Assembly: GCF_900119145.1 (NCBI RefSeq)
Contig: NZ_FPIY01000004.1
Location: forward strand, 62,001 to 126,000
DNA length: 64,000 nucleotides
Source: Cellulophaga fucicola
Lineage (GTDB): Bacteria; Bacteroidota; Bacteroidia; Flavobacteriales; Flavobacteriaceae
Reading direction: 5' to 3'
Shown one piece after another: positions 51,271-60,636 of this stretch (positions are counted from its first letter, which is position 1; each line of letters starts with the position of its first letter). The position numbers and the translations under genes were made by a program. Below the pieces are notes generated by a model. It was not told the origin of the DNA. It ran no database searches and saw nothing but the letters and a program-made list of their open reading frames with translations.

Positions 51271-52047
51271 ATGAATTTTATTTATAAAGGAATATTAAAT
51301 ATAAAAAGCTTCAAAATTAAGGTAGTAATAACTACAATTGGTGTGTTATTAGGTGTGATACTTTATTTTTACTCTCTTTTTTTGTTTCGAAGTTTTATGG
51401 AGGAAAAAAGTTTCTTCAATCTTTTTAACTATTCATTATCAGTCTATTTTTCTTATTTTTTCTTCAGGTTTTTTAGACTTTTAATGTATGGTGCTACATA
51501 CGATGTAAAAAATATAATTTTAAACCAAAACAAACATATTGCCCAATGGATCTATACAAAAGATGAGTCATCTAATTTTAAAAAAGATTATAATAATTCT
51601 TTTAAGAAAGACTTTATAAAAAGCTTAAAATATATAGGTTTATTTATTTTATTTATGTCCATTATATTTTTTGCTGCAGGCATAAATAGTCTTGATACAA
51701 TTTTTGGTCTACTTACTTTTTCTCTTATAATAGTATTATCTATCAGAGATTTTAATAGTTTTAGACAAGCATTAAAAGCCGAAAATATTGTCGTAATTTT
51801 TTCAACAGAAGGTATTGTTGTTTCAGAATCATTTACGTGTCCTTTTAATATAAAACTTAAAAAATTAACTGAGATAGACTATGATAAAGCAACAAATAAA
51901 ATAGTGTTTACGTCTAGTGAGTTGTCACGTAACCAAGATGGCCCAGATAGTATTTACACTATAATACATACATTTCCTGTGCCAAAAAGGTATGTAGAGG
52001 AAGCTGAAAAACTTCTAATGGAAATAAAAACACACCGTTCTTTTTAA
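51271..52047 (+). CDS. multi-helix membrane protein, unknown
   Basis: 258 residues with four helices (about 15-37, 48-70, 122-142, 147-162) and a C-terminal soluble domain (FSTEGIVVSESFTCPFNIKLKKLTEIDYDK ... YTIIHTFPVPKRYVEEAEKLL), the layout of a PH-like or YcxB-type sensor-domain membrane protein. No certain family. It is followed by a lipoprotein 29 bp downstream. Confidence 0.55.
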   Translation: MNFIYKGILNIKSFKIKVVITTIGVLLGVILYFYSLFLFRSFMEEKSFFNLFNYSLSVYFSYFFFRFFRLLMYGATYDVKNIILNQNKHIAQWIYTKDESSNFKKDYNNSFKKDFIKSLKYIGLFILFMSIIFFAAGINSLDTIFGLLTFSLIIVLSIRDFNSFRQALKAENIVVIFSTEGIVVSESFTCPFNIKLKKLTEIDYDKATNKIVFTSSELSRNQDGPDSIYTIIHTFPVPKRYVEEAEKLLMEIKTHRSF

Positions 52048-52076
52048 TTAAAATTTGGGACTAAAAACAAAAATAT

Positions 52077-52478
52077 ATGAAAAAAATACCCTTTCTACTT
52101 ATTACATTTTTACTGGTTTCTTGTATTGGAGATTATGAGGTTACTACCGCTTATTTAGATGGTAAAATCTTTGAAGATAAAGGCTACGCAGAAGACCAAA
52201 TGTCTCCTGATGATGCCAAAGCAAACCCAGAATTTGCAAAAGAAATACTTACAACCCTTGCTACTATTACTTTTGTAGACCAAACAAATATTACGGCAAC
52301 ATACTGGAACTACTCCCAAAAAACAATAACTAATAAAGGCACCTATGTTATAGAAGACAATAAAATACGAGTGTATTTTGATGACATAAATTCTATATTT
52401 GGTAGAACTTTTGAGTTAAAAGATGCCGAACACCTTACATCTGACGGTCAGCTTAATGAATATGAACTAAAAAAGTAA
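52077..52478 (+). CDS. lipoprotein, unknown
   Basis: 133 residues, lipobox LLVSC at residues 12-16. The mature part (TITFVDQTNITATYWNYSQKTITNKGTYVIEDNKIRVYFDD) reads like a lipocalin- or heat-resistance-type beta fold often found in Bacteroidota lipoproteins. No family assigned. Confidence 0.6.
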   Translation: MKKIPFLLITFLLVSCIGDYEVTTAYLDGKIFEDKGYAEDQMSPDDAKANPEFAKEILTTLATITFVDQTNITATYWNYSQKTITNKGTYVIEDNKIRVYFDDINSIFGRTFELKDAEHLTSDGQLNEYELKK

Positions 52479-52499
52479 AAGCTAAGCCTACTTACATAA

Positions 52500-52978
52500 A
52501 TGAAACCGTACAAAAACAAAAAAGAAACACAAGAACTAGATCTGAAATTACCTTTTTAAAAAAACATTTAAAGAAGTCTAAACGCAATATAATACTTTGG
52601 GTTACTGTCCTTTTTGTAATCTACTCAGGTCTATTTGCTCTTCCAGATAAAAACGAAGTTAGCCTATACAATACATACGGTTTATTTAATATGCTTTTAG
52701 GTTTATTTGTTGTTACTGGTATTATTGCTTTTATAGCCTTTAAAACCTTAAAAATTGGCGAACTAAAAAAAGATGTACTAGAACAAAAGAAATTAAGGCA
52801 ATATGGTATTGTTAGCCGAGCAGGTTATCATAAAGGTAATTACTATCTAAAGCTAGAGGCGGGTAATCCCCGTTCTATAACATCTAAAACGCAAAGTTTT
52901 TCTAGTTTAAGTATAGGAAGTGAAATTAGATTTGAAGTATTTAAAAATTCTAAAACATTTATTAAAATTTACACTTAG
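52500..52978 (+). pseudogene. membrane protein gene split by a frameshift in a T5-A7 run
   Basis: ATG at 52500 gives MKPYKNKKETQELDLKLPF and a stop at 52557. The frame ending at 52978 is open before this point and continues sensibly as LKKHLKKSKRNIILWVTVLF. One base added in the run TTTTTAAAAAAA (52553-52564) would make a single protein of about 159 residues with two membrane helices. A shorter protein starting at the ATG at 52691 would lack the first helix. It may be a real frameshift, a slippery-site regulation or a sequencing error. No family recognised. Confidence 0.6.
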
Positions 52979-53115
52979 TAAAATACACAATTAATTTACT
53001 GGTTCTATGCTATTTACAAAACTACACTGATTTTCTATTCAATTTTTATTTATTAAATTAGATGCTTAACCACCCAACTATTCTTGTAAAAGACCGTTGC
53101 ATTAATTTAACCAAA

Positions 53116-54351
53116 ATGAAAAGTAGAATATTTTTATTATTCCTCTTAAGTAACTTAACAACAAGTGTTTACTCGCAAGACAAAGATTGCAGTTGCAAGA
53201 CTGATTTAACCTTTTTAGACAGCAAAATAAGAAAAACACCCGCCTACAAAGTAAATAAAGAAGCATACAACACTTCGTATTCAAAAATTGCAAAAGAAGT
53301 AACGTCTATAAATTCAGTTTTTGATTGTTATACTTTACTAAATAAATTATTAATTTCTTTAAACGACAATCACAGTAAAATTTATGGTGTGGATTTAGGA
53401 GCTACAGACAAAGTAAAAGCAAGTCCTGATGAGTTAAATAATTTTAAAAAATCTGCCCTTTTTAATGCGTACCCAAAACCAAATATTGATTTAGATAGTT
53501 TAAGAGCAGTCTTGAACTCTAAAACAAAAATGGAACTAGAAGGTGTCTACACAAGAAAAAATTATATGACTATTGGTGTCTATAAAAATGAAGACAAGGA
53601 AAGTTATAAGGCCATTATTCTAGAATCTGAGTCTGATGTTTGGCAAGTTGGTGAAATTATGTATGTTCTAATTCCGTTTGGTAATGATTATCTATTAAGC
53701 ATTGGAGGTAGCACACCATCTAAGAGGTTAATTGCTTATACAGAAAGAATAGAAAATGGTTTCTTTTATTTTATGGGCTTTCAGAAAGATATTTCTGAAA
53801 CAAATTATGCTGCAAAAATGCCCTCTGAAGATACCTATTACCGAGAGGAGCTTTCTAATGAAACCACATACCTAAAAATAGGTAGCTTTAACTCTTGGTA
53901 CCCTACTTTATCTGATGCCGAAAAATTCTATAAAACCTTAGAAGGGAATCTAAATAAAAGTAACTTAATTGTTGATCTAAGAAATAATGGTGGTGGTGGT
54001 GACCGTAACTCTGATATTATATACAAGCTACTAAAAGACTACGCTAAAAAAAATAAGATTTATGTATTAATTAATCATAGAACGGTAAGCAACGCAGAAC
54101 AATTTGCCAATAGACTACGTAATTTAGAGAACTGCAAACTTTTTGGCATTAGAACTAATGGTACTCTCGCCTATGAAATAAAGGCGGAAAGTTACACGCT
54201 ACCCTGTGGTAACTTTATAGCTGTACTTAGCTCTAAAAAGAACTCGGACTACCTAGCATTTGAATCTACAGGAATTGAGCCAGAGATTACATACGATATG
54301 AATTCTGATTGGATAGAACAATTAAAGAACTATATTAAGAGTAACAACTAA
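53116..54351 (+). CDS. secreted S41-family (tail-specific protease-like) peptidase
   Basis: About 411 residues from the ATG at 53116, which yields the signal MKSRIFLLFLLSNLTTSVYS; an upstream ATG at 53062 lacks a signal at its N-terminus. The C-terminal half carries the S41 core: LIVDLRNNGGGGD, then YVLINHRTVSNAEQFANRL with the catalytic Ser in TVSNAEQF, and FGIRTNGTLAYE. The N-terminal part has DNHSKIYG, typical of the S41 helical domain. No PDZ domain is obvious. Exported, probably periplasmic, with unknown substrate. Confidence 0.8.
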   Translation: MKSRIFLLFLLSNLTTSVYSQDKDCSCKTDLTFLDSKIRKTPAYKVNKEAYNTSYSKIAKEVTSINSVFDCYTLLNKLLISLNDNHSKIYGVDLGATDKVKASPDELNNFKKSALFNAYPKPNIDLDSLRAVLNSKTKMELEGVYTRKNYMTIGVYKNEDKESYKAIILESESDVWQVGEIMYVLIPFGNDYLLSIGGSTPSKRLIAYTERIENGFFYFMGFQKDISETNYAAKMPSEDTYYREELSNETTYLKIGSFNSWYPTLSDAEKFYKTLEGNLNKSNLIVDLRNNGGGGDRNSDIIYKLLKDYAKKNKIYVLINHRTVSNAEQFANRLRNLENCKLFGIRTNGTLAYEIKAESYTLPCGNFIAVLSSKKNSDYLAFESTGIEPEITYDMNSDWIEQLKNYIKSNN

Positions 54352-54655
54352 GCACAAAGGGTACAAATAATTACTAAATTAGGGGTTTAAGCACCAAACT
54401 ATTCTTATACAAATAGGGTATACGTAATTTTAAAAAAAAGATAATTTAATCTATAACTTATAGTTAAATGATACTACTATTTAATACTATCAAGGAAAAA
54501 CAGAAAAAGTAAATGCTAATTTATTAAATAGACATTCCCCTATACTAAGAAAACTGAACATAATAAAAACTATTCCTTCTTCTTTAAAATTGAAAAAAAT
54601 ACGTTGACAAAAGAGTAATTAGCACTAAAAAAGATGGAATTAAAAGTATCAAACA
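54352..54655. other. intergenic region, possible coding remnant
   Basis: About 300 bp with no supported gene. Near the end one frame gives YSFFFKIEKNTLTKE, which could be a remnant of an earlier gene, but it has no start. AATCTATAACTTATAGTTAAA here resembles AATCCATAATTTATAGTAAAA at 58768, suggesting a shared, weakly conserved intergenic segment. Nothing firmer is visible. Confidence 0.3.
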
Positions 54656-55117
54656 TTGAAATTATTTCCAATACATATTTTAGTTAAAGACTTATCATTT
54701 TTAATTTTTTACTTCCTGTTAATGAAGTATAATTTAACAAGTGAGTCTGCACTATCTCTAGCATTAAAGAACTACCCTACCATTTCTGATTGGAGTTTTT
54801 GGAGTATTATACAGACTTCTGCATTTTACAACTTAACAACTATAATTGTGAGCCTCCTTTCTTACTTTCCAATAGTTTATATGATTAAAAAATTAGTCAT
54901 TAAAAAACATAAATTAAGAACAATATTGACTGGATTTGCACTTACAATAACAACTCCTATTTATTATCTAATTTTACAAAACTGGAGACATAACGACTAC
55001 TATTTACCAAATGCTGAGTTAATTTCTTGGATTCTATGTTTTATACTCTCAATGGGAATTTATTATTTATTTAATAATAAGAATAAAGACAGAATAAATT
55101 ACAAATCGAAAATATAA
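54656..55117 (+). CDS. four-helix membrane protein, unknown
   Basis: 153 residues from a TTG at 54656 (in-frame ATG only at 54722, residue 23). Helices at about 9-22, 46-70, 88-105 and 118-137. No family recognised. An ATG at 54634 in another frame gives only a 17-codon peptide. Confidence 0.45.
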   Translation: MKLFPIHILVKDLSFLIFYFLLMKYNLTSESALSLALKNYPTISDWSFWSIIQTSAFYNLTTIIVSLLSYFPIVYMIKKLVIKKHKLRTILTGFALTITTPIYYLILQNWRHNDYYLPNAELISWILCFILSMGIYYLFNNKNKDRINYKSKI

Positions 55118-55425
55118 ACTAGCTGTTTAACTAAGCTACATACCACACACAAAAAGGTTTTGTATAAAAAAAAAGATTCTAGAGCAAGTAAAAAACTACA
55201 ACAAACAACAGCACAACTAAGACTTGTGTTGCACATTTAAAGCTACACAGCAAGCTATGAATACTTTCCATTATATCAAATATATATTCAACTAGTACGA
55301 ATATAGGTTTACCAATTAAAACCCTTACAATTACTCCTATGTTTGTGTTATTAGGTGAGCAATTGGTTTAAAACCCTCACCTAATTACATCAACTATAAT
55401 CTTATAAATAACTAAAAAACTAAAA
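55118..55425. other. intergenic region ending in a hairpin
   Basis: About 300 bp without a gene. It is A-rich and ends with a clear stem TTAGGTGAG (55351-55359)/CTCACCTAA (55376-55384) around a 16-nt loop, 42 bp before the next start codon. It lacks a T-run, so it may be an mRNA leader structure rather than a terminator. Confidence 0.45.
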
Positions 55426-56136
55426 ATGAAAGCATTAAATATTGTAAAATACGTCTTAACTGTTATAGGAGCAGGTATGCTAGTAGGAACCTTTTTTCTT
55501 TATAAAAGCACTAGCGATTTTATAGAGAAATCTGTAGAAACTCAAGGTACAGTAATAGAATTGTTAGAATCGCGTTCTAAAAGCTCGTCAGACAACTCTA
55601 TAATGTACAAGCCATTGGTAGCATTTACAGATGCTAAAGGAACAGAGGTAGAGTTTGCATCATCTACAAGTAGTAACCCACCAAGTTATAGTGTTAATGA
55701 AAAGGTAGATGTTATTTACAATCCAGAATCACCAAATAAAGCTAAAATAAAAGGCTTTTTCTCGCTTTGGGGAGGTGCTATGATATTAGGAATCTTAGGC
55801 CTTATTGTTTTCTTAATTGGTTTTGGTATAATTGTTTCTAGCGTAAAGAAAAAAAATATGCTAAAACACTTAAAAACTCACGGGACAAGGATAGAGTCAG
55901 ATTTTCAGAATGTAACTCTAAACACCACTCTTGCTGTTAATGGGCAAAATCCTTATGTAGTTGTGTCTCAATGGCAAAACCCTACAACATCTGAACTACA
56001 CCTTTTTACAAGTGATAATATTTGGTTTGATCCTACTGACTTTATTAAAACAGATAAAATAAATGTTTTAATAGATAAAAAAGACCCTAAAAAATATGCC
56101 GTAGACTTATCATTTTTACCAAAAGTAGCTGGGTAA
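55426..56136 (+). CDS. DUF3592 domain membrane protein
   Basis: 236 residues with helices at about 10-28 and 112-138. The DUF3592 pattern lies between them: TQGTVIELLESRS, YKPLVAFTDAKGTEVEFASST and VNEKVDVIYNPESPNKAKIKGFFSLWGG. A second similar half follows (LKTHGTRIESDFQNVTLN, YVVVSQWQNP, INVLIDKKDPKKYAVDLSFL). The role of DUF3592 proteins is unknown. It precedes another membrane protein by 57 bp. Confidence 0.8.
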   Translation: MKALNIVKYVLTVIGAGMLVGTFFLYKSTSDFIEKSVETQGTVIELLESRSKSSSDNSIMYKPLVAFTDAKGTEVEFASSTSSNPPSYSVNEKVDVIYNPESPNKAKIKGFFSLWGGAMILGILGLIVFLIGFGIIVSSVKKKNMLKHLKTHGTRIESDFQNVTLNTTLAVNGQNPYVVVSQWQNPTTSELHLFTSDNIWFDPTDFIKTDKINVLIDKKDPKKYAVDLSFLPKVAG

Positions 56137-56193
56137 AAAACCATAAGACATCATTTTATAAAATCTAGAGTGTTAACATAATTAGTTTCAGAT

Positions 56194-57036
56194 ATGAAAT
56201 ACATAAAAGATATAGATTGGAGCCTACTTTGGAGCATCACTAAAGACATTATTCTTCCGCACACAGGAACGCTAATACTTAATAGTATCTTGTTTTTAAT
56301 AATTGGACTTTTCTTATCTATTATATATGCTGTTATTTTACACAAAAAAGGAGTCCTTAAAAGAAAACCAAAATATTATAATTGGTTGGTAAAGCTTTAC
56401 ATACCAATTATAATAGGTTTATTTATGTACATTTTTGGACAAATTGGTTTTTTAAGAGGCGTTTATAAAATCATAGATAAGGAAAAAGCAATTGTAGTTA
56501 ACGGTTTGTATGATGTAAGCATAGACTATACTTTTGACTCTGAAGAAAGCAAAAACGATTTTATAAAAAGATTGCAAGAGGCTGCAAAAGAAGCTAGAAC
56601 CGGGTCTAATTATTTATCTGATATTTTAAAAATATCTGCGGTTAATTACAATACCGGAAACTCTGTTATTGACGCAGGTAAAAACAAACTTTCTCTTTAT
56701 TTAATTGATGAATACGGGGATGAAATTTACACAACAGGTATGTACGCTATGCTTAATGTTGCTGGTGCCAAAGCACATATTAACATTAATGAAGCCCTAC
56801 CCTATAATGAGTTTAGTTCTGCTATGGAAATTTTATTAGACGTAGGTTATAATGATATTGAAATTGCTGTAAAAGACAAGCTAACCAATTGGTTTTCTAC
56901 AATGCTAGAGTCGCAATACAAGTCTATGGTAAAATCTTTGTGTTTTTTATTGCTCATTATTATGGCTTTTCCGCTGCTAGAATTTTTTATATATACTAGA
57001 TATATGAAAGCACAAAACAAAGACAAAAAAGCTTAA
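56194..57036 (+). CDS. membrane protein with a large non-cytoplasmic domain, unknown
   Basis: 280 residues: helices at about 23-50 and 64-84, a domain of about 160 residues (DKEKAIVVNGLYDVSIDYTFDSEESK ... AVKDKLTNWF), and a last helix at 248-270. No family recognised. Same direction and close spacing to both neighbours. Confidence 0.55.
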   Translation: MKYIKDIDWSLLWSITKDIILPHTGTLILNSILFLIIGLFLSIIYAVILHKKGVLKRKPKYYNWLVKLYIPIIIGLFMYIFGQIGFLRGVYKIIDKEKAIVVNGLYDVSIDYTFDSEESKNDFIKRLQEAAKEARTGSNYLSDILKISAVNYNTGNSVIDAGKNKLSLYLIDEYGDEIYTTGMYAMLNVAGAKAHININEALPYNEFSSAMEILLDVGYNDIEIAVKDKLTNWFSTMLESQYKSMVKSLCFLLLIIMAFPLLEFFIYTRYMKAQNKDKKA

Positions 57037-57096
57037 GATGATACCAATAATAAGCAAAATCATTAAAAACTACTTACACCAAAAGAAATAATTAAT

Positions 57097-57948
57097 ATGA
57101 AAAAAATTGTCTTAGCATTTATAATTTTCATTCAAATTACACCTCTTTTTGCCCAAACCAATTTGTTTGTTACTGCAAGAAGCGGCTTAAACGTTAGGGA
57201 AAATTCTAGTTTGGACGCTAAAAAAACAGGGAAATTTAATTATGCTGAAAAAGTAACGGTATTAACTAAAACAGATCTATTTTTTGAAGTAACTGACGAC
57301 GGAAAAAAAATAAAAGGACAATGGTACAAAGTAACCGGTAACTCTGATAGTAACGAAGAGCTTACCGGCTATGTTTTTAGTGGCTTTTTATCCAAACCAA
57401 AACAAAAAGACACATTCAATTTCCTTCATTATAATGATAATTTTGATTATCCCGTAATAGCAACATCAAAAGGCAGCTCTTTCCACGGCTTTATTAATAC
57501 CGAAGAAGGACGCAGCTATTTAAAAGGAGATAGTATTGAAATTGAATGGAAAACTGGTGTTATTTATATTGCTGGTGAAGGAGACAGAAAAGAACTAGTT
57601 GATTTTATTATAGCTTCTAAAAAAATTAAAAATGGTAAAATTGCTAACTTTAGAGAAACATATAAAAAAGAAATAAAATACACATATACAAATAGTTACA
57701 CAGAAGACTACTTAAATAAACTCTATTTAGAAGTTGAAAACTACATAGTTAATTCTAATAATGAATTGATTAAAAAAATAATAAAAGACAAAGAACAATT
57801 AGGCTACACTATAGAAGAAAAAACAGTAGATGGTGAAGATATAATAACCGTAATAGGAATTTATAAATCCTTTGAGGGAAAAACAACAACAGTACAATGG
57901 TTATCTTATTATCCTGAGTTTCCAAAATTGTATGAGATAGATTCATAA
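57097..57948 (+). CDS. secreted protein with N-terminal bacterial SH3 domain
   Basis: 283 residues, signal peptide 1-19 (ending LFAQ). Residues about 22-95 are an SH3b domain: FVTARSGLNVRENSSLDAKKTGKFNYAEKVTVL and QWYKVTGNSDSNEELTGYVFSGFL. The rest is a charged domain with unknown function. SH3b domains bind cell-wall peptides or other ligands in the periplasm. Confidence 0.75.
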   Translation: MKKIVLAFIIFIQITPLFAQTNLFVTARSGLNVRENSSLDAKKTGKFNYAEKVTVLTKTDLFFEVTDDGKKIKGQWYKVTGNSDSNEELTGYVFSGFLSKPKQKDTFNFLHYNDNFDYPVIATSKGSSFHGFINTEEGRSYLKGDSIEIEWKTGVIYIAGEGDRKELVDFIIASKKIKNGKIANFRETYKKEIKYTYTNSYTEDYLNKLYLEVENYIVNSNNELIKKIIKDKEQLGYTIEEKTVDGEDIITVIGIYKSFEGKTTTVQWLSYYPEFPKLYEIDS

Positions 57949-58005
57949 AACTATCGTTAATTAAAACAATACAACTTACTAACGACTTTTAATACATTTA
58001 GTACT

Positions 58006-58722
58006 ATGAAACATTTAATTACAATCGTATTTTTTTTAAGTTCAATAAGTTTATTTAGTCAAGATTTTAATGCACTTAAAATTAGAATTGGTTTACTGAA
58101 AACTACATCTAATTTTAAGGTAGATTCTACGGGTATTTCCAAAATACAAGTACCTACATATTATTGTGACACTAACGAACTTGGAAATAATTGGCACGTA
58201 CAAGATTTAAATAATGATGGCTTAAAAGATCTTATATTTACTGGAACGTGTCAACCATATCATCAAACAGCCATATTTTTAAATAGTAAAAAAGGGTTTC
58301 AACTTGTGCATGATGCTCCTGGCAAAATACTATCAATAACAAATAACACAAATGGCACAGAAATACATAGTTACAATCCTAGTTGCTGTTGTGACTATTA
58401 TTCTAGCTTAATAAAAGTAACTATTAACAATACATCTGCTGTTGAGGAAAGTACAATATCGTTTCATGATAAAACAATTATTACAGCGTCAGACAAATTA
58501 TATGCTAAAACAATATCCGGGATTTTAAGAAGTACACCAGAGCTAGATGATGTTATTACAAAAGATCCTTGTACAGGTGAAAAAGTAAATGGAAATGTTA
58601 TTGGGACAATAGAGAACGAATATGTTACTGTACTAAACCAAGAAAAAAATTGGCTTTTGGTATTAATTAAACAAAATGATACATACTCCAATCTTGGATG
58701 GGTACAAAAACCAAAAAATTAA
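58006..58722 (+). CDS. secreted protein with FG-GAP-like segment and C-terminal SH3
   Basis: 238 residues, signal peptide 1-18 (ending LFSQ). WHVQDLNNDGLKDLIFTGTCQPYHQTAIFLN looks like an FG-GAP/VCBS blade with a D-x-N-x-D-G calcium loop. The last 60 residues (VNGNVIGTIENEYVTVLNQEKNWLLVLIKQ ... GWVQKP) fit an SH3b fold. It shares this SH3 theme with the gene upstream; function unknown. Confidence 0.6.
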   Translation: MKHLITIVFFLSSISLFSQDFNALKIRIGLLKTTSNFKVDSTGISKIQVPTYYCDTNELGNNWHVQDLNNDGLKDLIFTGTCQPYHQTAIFLNSKKGFQLVHDAPGKILSITNNTNGTEIHSYNPSCCCDYYSSLIKVTINNTSAVEESTISFHDKTIITASDKLYAKTISGILRSTPELDDVITKDPCTGEKVNGNVIGTIENEYVTVLNQEKNWLLVLIKQNDTYSNLGWVQKPKN

Positions 58723-58902
58723 AGGGCTTAAAACCTAGTTGTAAATCTCAAAAAAGACAATACTTAATCCATAATTTATAGTAAAAAAAAGCTAACACCA
58801 TAACTATAGTTTAAACCATATAGTTTTACAAGAAAATAAAGTAGCACCTTACTATTTAATATGATGAATAAAAAACTAAATATCTCCTAAAAAATAAAAA
58901 GC

Positions 58903-59697
58903 ATGTCAATATATTTTAAGCAAATTAAAAACAGATTACCAAATGTTGTTTTAGCAATTACTCTTCTACTATTTTTTAATAGTTGCACAAGTAAAGATGA
59001 TAATAACGACTGGACCAAAGATAATTTAAAAGGTGAAGTTACATCTTTTACTGAAAAATCTTATGAGTTTATAAATGACGCAAAAGAAGAATATCCTTAT
59101 AAAAACATCCAAAAAAATTATGATGAAAAAGGATATATGCTAGAAGAAAACAACTATAAATTAGATGGTAGTTTAGATTATCAATTTATTAACCGTTATA
59201 CAGATGATGGTAGGTTAATAGACAAAAAAAATATCTACGCTAATGGTCACGTATCTTATAAATGGATTTACGAATACGATGAACAAGGGAATGTAATAAA
59301 ACACTCTATTTTTAATTCAAATGATGAATTAACATTATATCGTTTGTTAGTAAATGATGAAAACGGCAACAGAGTAGAATCTAAAGAGAGATATGTTCAT
59401 AACCCAGAGGGAGTTATAAGTAGAAAAACCTATGAATATGATGAAGATGGCAATAACATACAAGTAAATATATTTAGTCCCGCAAATGGCGAATTAACTC
59501 TTTACCATATATTTGCTTATGACGATAAAGGAAATCCTATTATAGAAAACATCTATAATGCCGATGATGAATTAGATACAGAATGGCGATATGATTATGT
59601 CTATGATGATGAAGATAATTGGATTAAAAAAACAGAATACGAAGTTGGTCAACCCCCAAAAACTACAACAACGCGCGAGTATGTGTATTATGATTAA
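58903..59697 (+). CDS. lipoprotein with YD/RHS-like repeats
   Basis: 264 residues. Signal-anchor residues 12-27 end in FFNSC, a lipobox. From about residue 60, tyrosine-aspartate repeats of about 25 residues occur: YEYDEQGNVIKHSIFN, VNDENGNRVESKERY, YEYDEDGNNIQVNIF, FAYDDKGNPIIENIYN, YVYDDEDNWIKKTEY. Such short YD-repeat lipoproteins are common in Bacteroidota and their role is unknown. A broken gene remnant follows. Confidence 0.7.
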   Translation: MSIYFKQIKNRLPNVVLAITLLLFFNSCTSKDDNNDWTKDNLKGEVTSFTEKSYEFINDAKEEYPYKNIQKNYDEKGYMLEENNYKLDGSLDYQFINRYTDDGRLIDKKNIYANGHVSYKWIYEYDEQGNVIKHSIFNSNDELTLYRLLVNDENGNRVESKERYVHNPEGVISRKTYEYDEDGNNIQVNIFSPANGELTLYHIFAYDDKGNPIIENIYNADDELDTEWRYDYVYDDEDNWIKKTEYEVGQPPKTTTTREYVYYD

Positions 59698-59711
59698 TTA
59701 GCAAGTTAATA

Positions 59712-59859
59712 AATACCGAAGAACCTGGTTGGAAATTAGTTTCTGAATGGGTTAACGATGCTACAAAAAAATAAATACCGGAAAAACGGAAATAAAATAA
59801 ATGTAATGGTTTTTGGCCGAGAAATAGAAATACCATTTGAATTAGAAAAGGTAGATTAA
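59712..59859 (+). pseudogene. 3' remnant of a gene with a frameshift
   Basis: One frame reads NTEEPGWKLVSEWVNDATKK and stops at a poly-A run near 59767-59773; shifting frame there continues as NKYRKNGNKINVMVFGREI then EIPFELEKVD and a stop at 59859. There is no start and no N-terminus, so this is the tail of a lost gene, likely left by duplication or deletion. Confidence 0.55.
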
Positions 59860-59889
59860 GTAAACCTTTTAAACGTATAATAACTTACT

Positions 59890-60429
59890 ATGGGATTTGG
59901 GTTTAATTTATTGGTCATTTTTATTCTTCTTCCCCTAACAGGTATACTATTTATTCTTTGGATTTTATCTAAAAAAAATATAGTCGGGAAAATACTAGGT
60001 TTTATTTGGCTTGGAATTTTTGGACTTACATTACTTTCTGGAATAACACAATGGCTAACAGCAAAAACAGAGTTAGACAAAGAAGATTATTACGGAGAAT
60101 ATGTAATTAATAGAGCCTATTTTAAAGGAAAACAAACAGATTGGCAGTACAATCATTTTAGATTTGAAATTAAAGAAAATGACTCAATTTATTTTTACAC
60201 AACAGAAAATAAAACCATTACCAAAACATACAAAGGAAAAATAAGCACAACCAAACCTTATAACTCGGCAAGGCTTATAATAGATATGGAAAAACCAACG
60301 CACCATATTATAACAAGCAACCCTACAACGTATAGAAAGGCCTGGAGTTTTTATCTGGTTTTTGACTCTCCTAAATTTAAAAATATGTTTTTTAAGAAAG
60401 GAAAATGGAAGTCTATAGATTTAAAATAA
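59890..60429 (+). CDS. membrane protein, unknown
   Basis: 179 residues with two helices (about 5-27 and 34-57) and a soluble beta-rich domain (YYGEYVINRAYFKGKQTDWQYNHFRFEIKENDSIYFYTTENK) that looks lipocalin-like. No family assigned. It starts the close group that continues to 61295. Confidence 0.55.
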   Translation: MGFGFNLLVIFILLPLTGILFILWILSKKNIVGKILGFIWLGIFGLTLLSGITQWLTAKTELDKEDYYGEYVINRAYFKGKQTDWQYNHFRFEIKENDSIYFYTTENKTITKTYKGKISTTKPYNSARLIIDMEKPTHHIITSNPTTYRKAWSFYLVFDSPKFKNMFFKKGKWKSIDLK

Positions 60430-60441
60430 ACCTAAGAACCA

Positions 60442-60636
60442 ATGAAACAGATTTTCTTATTATTTTTTTGTCTTTCTATCTTTCCTTACAAATTGGATAA
60501 AAAAGATGCTGGTACATCTGAGCTAAGTAACAGAATAGAAATAAATAAACACACACCTCAACAGCATTGTAATGCTAACATAAAAGCATCTCCTGACCTA
60601 CTCTACACACCAAAACTTAAATATAAATTAGAATGA
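60442..60636 (+). CDS. small secreted peptide, unknown
   Basis: 64 residues. A hydrophobic start (MKQIFLLFFCLSIFP) may be a signal peptide; the rest is polar with no recognised motif. Its stop overlaps the start of the next gene by 4 bp (ATGA), which supports coupled translation and makes a real gene likely despite its size. Confidence 0.45.
   Translation: MKQIFLLFFCLSIFPYKLDKKDAGTSELSNRIEINKHTPQQHCNANIKASPDLLYTPKLKYKLE

Noticed and set aside
54634-54687. Short ATG frame upstream of the 54656 gene
   Set aside because: Seventeen codons, and it overlaps a longer membrane-protein frame.
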